DNA of 64,000 bases from Scylla paramamosain (lineage: Eukaryota; Arthropoda; Malacostraca; Decapoda; Portunidae), in NCBI RefSeq assembly GCF_035594125.1, contig NC_087161.1, positions 420,001 through 484,000 on the forward strand, in the 5' to 3' direction. Position 1 is the stretch's first letter, and every line of letters begins with the position of its first letter. Positions 54,485-64,000 of this stretch are shown here, piece after piece. The notes beneath the pieces were generated by a model. It had not been told where the DNA came from. It ran no database searches and worked only from the letters and a program-made list of their open reading frames with translations. Made by a program: the position numbers and the translations under genes.

Positions 54485-54722
54485 GGAGTGGTACCTATGG
54501 TGACCTGCAAGTCACAAGGTAACTGTGTCCTGTTCTCTAGTGGTGAAACATACATCTGTGCTGTGCATGTTAGTTTTTGCATGTCCTTGTCTTGCACTCC
54601 ACTACCACACCAATCCCAGTGAGTTGCTTCCACCTGCACTGTGGCGCCTGGTGATGGAGTGAGTGCTGCCCTGACTACTGCTGCCTGCGTGTGAGTTGCT
54701 ACCTGCCTGGCTAAGAGTGTTA
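54485..54722 (-). repeat. Inverted segmental duplication, arm 2 block R2
   Basis: Reverse-orientation match to 25858-26135; the - strand reads AGTAACACTCTTAGCCAGG and translates to VQVEATHWDWCGSGVQ and MQKLTCTAQMYVSP. Similarity stops at AGTAACAC, marking the distal breakpoint. Confidence 0.82.
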
Positions 54723-54817
54723 CTGGTGGCTGGCTGGCTGTGGGCAGCGGTGTAGATGGTGGGTGCCACAACTTGACCATAGGTAAGTGTTGGACTATGA
54801 TTGAATGTGGATCTGAA

Positions 54818-55283
54818 TAAGTTTTGGTAATTGTCTAGAGTCCTTACCGGGCCTTATTACTGGTCTATTCACTTCAATTCTTTTACACATACCTTCACAT
54901 GCACCTAAAACATCATTTTAAAGTGGGGGACAAATGCCCCCTTCCCTCTAGTCGGTTAGGTTAGGTTAGGTTAGGTTAGGTTAGGTTAAGTTAGGTTAGG
55001 TTAGGGTTAGGTTAGGTTAGGTTAGGTTAGGTTTTAGGTGCATGTGAAGGTATGTGTAAAAGAATTGAAGTGAATAGACCAGTAATAAGGCCCGGTAAGG
55101 ACTCTAGACAATTACCCTAACCTAACCTAACCTAACCTAACCTAACCGACTAGAGGGAAGGGGGCATTTGTCCCCCACTTTAAAATGATGTTTTAGGTGC
55201 ATGTGAAGGTATGTGTAAAAGAATTGAAGTGAATAGACCAGTAATAAGGCCCGGTAAGGACTCTAGACAATTACCTAAGTTTT
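54818..55283. mobile_element. Foldback element with TTAGG arrays and 8-bp target duplication
   Basis: 450 bp (54826-55275) beginning GGTAATTGTCTAGAGTCC and ending with its exact reverse complement. The full arms, about 130 bp each (54826-54957 and 55142-55275), appear identical and end inward in GTCGGTTAGG. TAAGTTTT flanks both sides (54818-54825 and 55276-55283). The core has (TTAGG)n, an extra partial right arm (about 55029-55107) with its own terminus, then (CCTAA)n. An inner GGGGGACAAATGCCCCC can form a small hairpin. No coding capacity. An 8-bp duplication fits hAT, P or Merlin superfamilies; I cannot decide. Confidence 0.85.
54953..55034. repeat. (TTAGG)n telomere-type array
   Basis: About 15 units of GGTTA with one TTAAG and one extra G, inside the foldback element. 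The inverse (CCTAA)n lies at 55108-55146. Internal location and palindromic setting show this is not a chromosome end. Confidence 0.93.
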
Positions 55284-55734
55284 TAGCAAACCCACCTGCC
55301 TTTTTAACAACATTTGATGAGATGATGGAACTTTAATGAAGTGTCTATTGTGACCCTGAGATATGTGGCTGTAATTAATTGGTGTGTTATCAATATAATA
55401 CACACTATTGTTTCCCAATAAATTTTCTTTATCCAACAGTCTCCTTAGCACTATAGACTTAGAAGTGTTCATTTCCAAACCCGATGATGATGAAATGCGA
55501 CATTAATGTCTTCCTGACAGTATATAATAAGAATGACAGTGCCTTGAGCCAGTGTTTACTTGAGCCACCTGTTGTTCTGCCGCCTGCCTCCCTCCCTGCC
55601 GCCTACCCCTGCCTGCTGGTGCTGGTGGGAGGCGGGAGGAGTGCTGCACTATCCAGTCAGGTCAAGACAGCCGCACACACACACACACACACACACACAA
55701 ATGAAAGGGAGGAGATTACTGCTTGGCTGCTTGA
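55284..55734. other. No gene recognised
   Basis: Includes a C/G-rich patch at 55570-55650 and a short (CA)n at 55675-55698. The long + strand frame crossing into 56560 is antisense to LINE-C and is not called. Confidence 0.5.
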
Positions 55735-57650
55735 CTATGATTTTGATCTTGATCTCGACGGTACAGGTGGCACAGGATCACTCCTGAGCCAGTCCTTTGG
55801 ATCGGCAACTCCTGTAGAAGGGAAAAAAAAAAAAAGAGAAACGAACAGCATCCTCTATCCTAATTGTTCATACATCTGGCACGCCACATTCTCTCCAGAA
55901 ACTCTTTCAACACCTCAATCATCCTTTCATTCGCCTCTCTACACAGTCCCAGCAACAACACCATCTATTCCTTTCCTGTCTTCTCCACTCTTTCATTCCT
56001 ATCATGCCCTAACTCAGTCAGTATCACTTGCATCATCTCATTCCTGTCTCTGGCATACTTCACTCACTCCAGCACCACATGTTCCACCGTCTCATCCTCT
56101 CCCATGTCACACATCTGGCACACTTTGCTGCCGGACTCAGACCACCTGTAACTCCTTGCATTCACATCCATACACTGTGCCCTCGCTCGGAAGAGGAGAT
56201 TACCGCCCAGGCTTTCATCATACCACCTTTCATACTTCGGGGCCTCTTTCTCCTTGTACCATTCCAGGGTCTTCTTTCTTTTCACCTCATTCTTCCATTC
56301 ATTCAGTCCCACACATTTCACTTCTTTGTCTATCTCATTCTTCCATTTTCTCACATCCCATTCAGCTCCCACTCTGCACCCTCTTGTTACCACCCATTCA
56401 CGCTCATTTTGATTCCTCCCAGCCATTCTTATCGCCCACACAACTTGCAATCCATTCTTGTCTGTCAATCTCATGTACCTCTTCCTCCATTTGCTTCCAC
56501 TTTCATTCCACAGGTACACCTTCCTTGCTATTCTTGCGTCCTCCATTCTCTCAACCCTAATCTTGTACCTAAGCGTGGCTTTTGTGAGTCTTTCCCTAAA
56601 GGTGCTCCATCCCATATCATCTCTCAAGGCTTCTACTGCTGTGTACCTCGGTGCACTCAGTGCCATCCTTGCTACTCTATTCTGGCCCACTTCTAACTTA
56701 TTAATTTCACTTTCATTCCATGCAATCACATCCATACCATGCATTATACTTGGCACAGCCACACTCTTCCACACTTCTCTCAACACATCATACTCGCTCT
56801 CATCCTTGCCGCGCTTCCCAGTCGACCTACCAACTGGTTTACCATACTTATCTTTTCATTCTTTGCCTTTGCACACCCACTAGGACTCATCCACATCCCT
56901 AAGTACTTGTATTTTTGCACCTGTTTCAACTCATTCTCTCCAAGTCTCCATACCACATTACTTTCATCCTCTTACCTATTCACAATCATTACCTTGCTTT
57001 TCTCAATGCTAAACCTTACTCCAGTCTTTTCCATACCCATCCACAACATCCAACAAATTTTGAAGCTCATCTGCCGCTTCACTCATAACAACTACATCTG
57101 CATAAAGAAGCACACATACTTTATCATTCCCCACACTTACCTCTACATTCATTCTTCTCATTCTAGCTGCTAACTCCTCTGTACACAGGCCAAAAAGGGT
57201 TGGTGACAATATACAGCCTTGCCTAACTCCTCTCTCACTCTTCACCCAGTCTGTTTCTGTCTCCTAGTCTGTATCTAGCTCTTGTGTCCACATAGATACT
57301 TTGCACTATGCTAACTATCTTTGCACTCAATCCAATCTTTTCTAAGACTCTACCTAGCATTTCTCTGTTCACTCTATCATAAGCTTTCTCTATATCCAGA
57401 AAACCTAGGTACAATTTACTCCCATCCTTCTTTTTCTTCTCAATAATTTCATTCACCACAAACATATTGTCCTCAGCTCTCCTATCCACACGAAATCCAT
57501 TCTGTTCTTCACTCAGCACTCCAGCTCTCTCAATCCATTTACACAGTCTCTCATCCAACAATGCATTGAAAATTTTACCTATTGTACTCATTAATGCAAT
57601 TGGTCTGGAGTTTTTCAACTCATTCTTACTCCTAAAAGTGATGATGGTGA
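55735..57650 (-). mobile_element. LINE-C: 5'-truncated non-LTR reverse transcriptase with CCHC end
   Basis: The - strand reads reverse transcriptase blocks SRPIALMSTIGKIFNALLDER, LGFLDIEKAYDRVNREML, RGVRQGCILSPTLFGL and LLYADVVVMSEAADEL, where the usual YADD is YADV; then KYKYLGM-type thumb sequence, ARMALSAPRYTAVEALRDDM, and a C-terminal CQMCDMGEDETVEHVVLEC (C-x2-C-x9-H-x4-C) zinc-knuckle-like motif near 56070-56130. The 3' region runs to about 55735. No endonuclease is present, because the element is truncated near 57650. Clade not resolved. Confidence 0.88.
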
Positions 57651-58045
57651 TCTTGATCTTAATATTTATTCTATAGGTGGCTTAGGAATCCAGGATTACT
57701 CCTAAGCCAGGCCTTTGTATAGGCAGCTCCTGTAGGAGGGAAAGAAAGGGCAAACAGAAAAACAAACAGTATCTTTTGTACCCCTAGTTCTTAAGTCTAG
57801 CACACTACATTTTCTCCAGAAACACTTTCACAACCTCAATAATCCTTTCATTCGTCTCACCCCTGTTTCTGGCATACCTCACACACTCCAACATCACATG
57901 CTCTGCCGTCTCATTCTCTCCCATGTCACACATCTGGCACACTTTGTTGCAGAACTCAGACCATCTGTAACTTCTTGCATTCACATTTAAATACTGTGCC
58001 CTCGCTCAAAAAAGATCACCACCGAAGCTTCCCTGATACCACTTT
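57650..58045 (-). mobile_element. LINE-C 3'-end fragment, second copy
   Basis: Repeats the 3' part of LINE-C: CCAGAAAC, CATGTCACACATCTGGCACA, TGTGCCCTCGCTC and the end motif CTCCTGTAG all match 55790-56240. It sits head to tail with the first copy. Confidence 0.88.
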
Positions 58046-58249
58046 TCATAAATTAAAAGGAGAAACAGTGTTGAAAACTCGGTTAATTATCTCTGTGGCA
58101 TTTGAAAATAGTCTTGCATAATCTGTGGGTTTTTCTTTATTTGTATCTTACTTCTTAATGAAAACAAATGTCAGAATCTAACTACGTAGTTCATCCCCTT
58201 GTGACCTTTGACATCTAGTCCAACAAATATATGAACAGACTTGCACTGT

Positions 58250-58710
58250 CGACATCCCAAACATTAATCTATCCATCCATCCAGCCAGTAATTCATCCTG
58301 CAGTAATTAATCCATCTATCCATCCAACCAGCCAGTCAGTCAGCCAACCAATAATTCATCCAACCAGCCTGCCAACCAGACATCTATCCACCTATCCATC
58401 CACCCATCCATAGAGCTAGCCAGCCATCCATCCACCTATCCATCCATCCAGCCAGTCAGTCATTCATCCATCCGTCCAACCAGCTATCCAACCATCCATC
58501 CATCCAGTCAACCAGCTAGTCGGCCGTCCGTCCATCCATCCAATCATCCATCCATCCAGCCAGTATACCAGTATGCCAGCCAGTCAACCATTCATCCATC
58601 CATCCATCTAGGCATCCAGCCATTCAACCATCCAACCAGTCATCCATCTATTCAGCTACCCATCCAGTCATCCATTCATCCAGCCAACTAGCCAGCCAGC
58701 CGATAGTTCT
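58250..58710. repeat. Degenerate (ATCC)n array
   Basis: 460 bp of ATCC/CAGCC-type tetranucleotide repeats with many substitutions; an old array downstream of the Src-like kinase gene. Confidence 0.88.
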
Positions 58711-58805
58711 CCATGCTGTCATTGCTTAGCAAGGAAAGAACAATAAAATATGACGTGTATAAGTCCATTATTATTTGTTGGCGCATACAGCGATCGCTAA
58801 CTACC

Positions 58806-59842
<1,037 letters not shown>

Positions 59843-59876
59843 CTAATGGAGACACCCTAAGCAAGCACCACCGTCG

Positions 59877-63737
<3,861 letters not shown>

Positions 63738-63809
63738 CTAGGACTTAGGGACGGATTTTTAAGCCATTAGCTGCTATGCTTCTTCCTCAGGTTTAATAAA
63801 ATCGTTGTT

Positions 63810-64000
63810 TTTATATAAGAAGGACTTTGACTTAGGGCAAGAAAAAACTGAAAAAGGCCCACTGAAGTGCTAGTCCACAAAGAATAGTCAAAAGAATTAT
63901 CCAGAAGTATGATAAAAAGTGTCTTCAAACCTTCCTTTTGAAAGAGTTCAAGTCATAGGTATGATAAAATACAGATAGACTGGGAATTGCAGACTTTACC
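63810..64000 (-). mobile_element. LINE-A copy 6, 3' end only in window
   Basis: TTTTTATATAAGAAGGAC, then GGCCCACTGAAGTGCTAGTCC and a GTGTCTTCAAACC block match the 3' end of the other copies. It continues past the right edge. Confidence 0.88.

Noticed and set aside
54953..55146. True chromosome end
   Set aside because: TTAGG and CCTAA arrays face each other inside a flanked 450-bp element with unique sequence on both sides.
55484..56560. 358-codon + strand frame
   Set aside because: Most of it is antisense to the LINE-C reverse transcriptase on the - strand, and its protein is low-complexity Ser/Pro/His.
56028..57173. Other + strand frames across LINE-C
   Set aside because: Shadows of the - strand reverse transcriptase, which has recognisable motifs.

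Overview
Organism: the window is animal nuclear DNA, most likely from a decapod crustacean and probably a crab. The reasons are intron-rich conserved metazoan genes, very long pure dinucleotide and trinucleotide microsatellites (about 6 kb in total by my count, single runs up to about 270 bp), TTAGG arthropod-type telomeric motifs, and a non-LTR retrotransposon family (LINE-A here) whose protein I recognise as common in decapod genomes. Naming a species would be a guess. Layout, 1-18350: a complete SPOP/roadkill gene on the + strand (MATH-BTB adaptor of cullin-3 ubiquitin ligase), eight coding exons, about 375 residues, introns packed with microsatellites and old transposons, and one extra base in exon 4 that breaks the frame. 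18350-25800: mostly non-coding, with one unmistakable but orphan exon of translation initiation factor eIF3B (20350-20521) next to an 81-bp minisatellite. 25858-54722: an inverted segmental duplication. Each arm carries a C2H2 zinc-finger gene (31678-32466 on +, 47225-48142 on -, pointing at each other) and the same upstream repeat blocks in mirrored order. The arms and the spacer have been invaded by LINE-A copies, a CR1-like LINE, a Tigger/pogo transposon lacking its DDE core, a MITE and a tRNA-like SINE. 54826-55275: a 450-bp foldback element with perfect inverted arms, TTAGG arrays and an 8-bp target duplication, about 100 bp outside the distal duplication edge. 55735-59840: LINE-C remnants and a composite (TG)n(AG)n repeat. 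59877-63737: a Src-family tyrosine kinase gene on the - strand (SH3-SH2-kinase; eight exons with consistent phases; the N-terminal exon lies beyond the right edge). The genes do not form a pathway and look like ordinary neighbours. The common theme is repeats acting on genes: several 3' splice sites carry (UG)n where a polypyrimidine tract is expected, LINE 3' ends run into microsatellites, and paralogous arms record LINE insertion and possible gene conversion. Exon calls rest on protein conservation read by eye plus splice-site and phase agreement; transposon boundaries are approximate unless terminal repeats are given.
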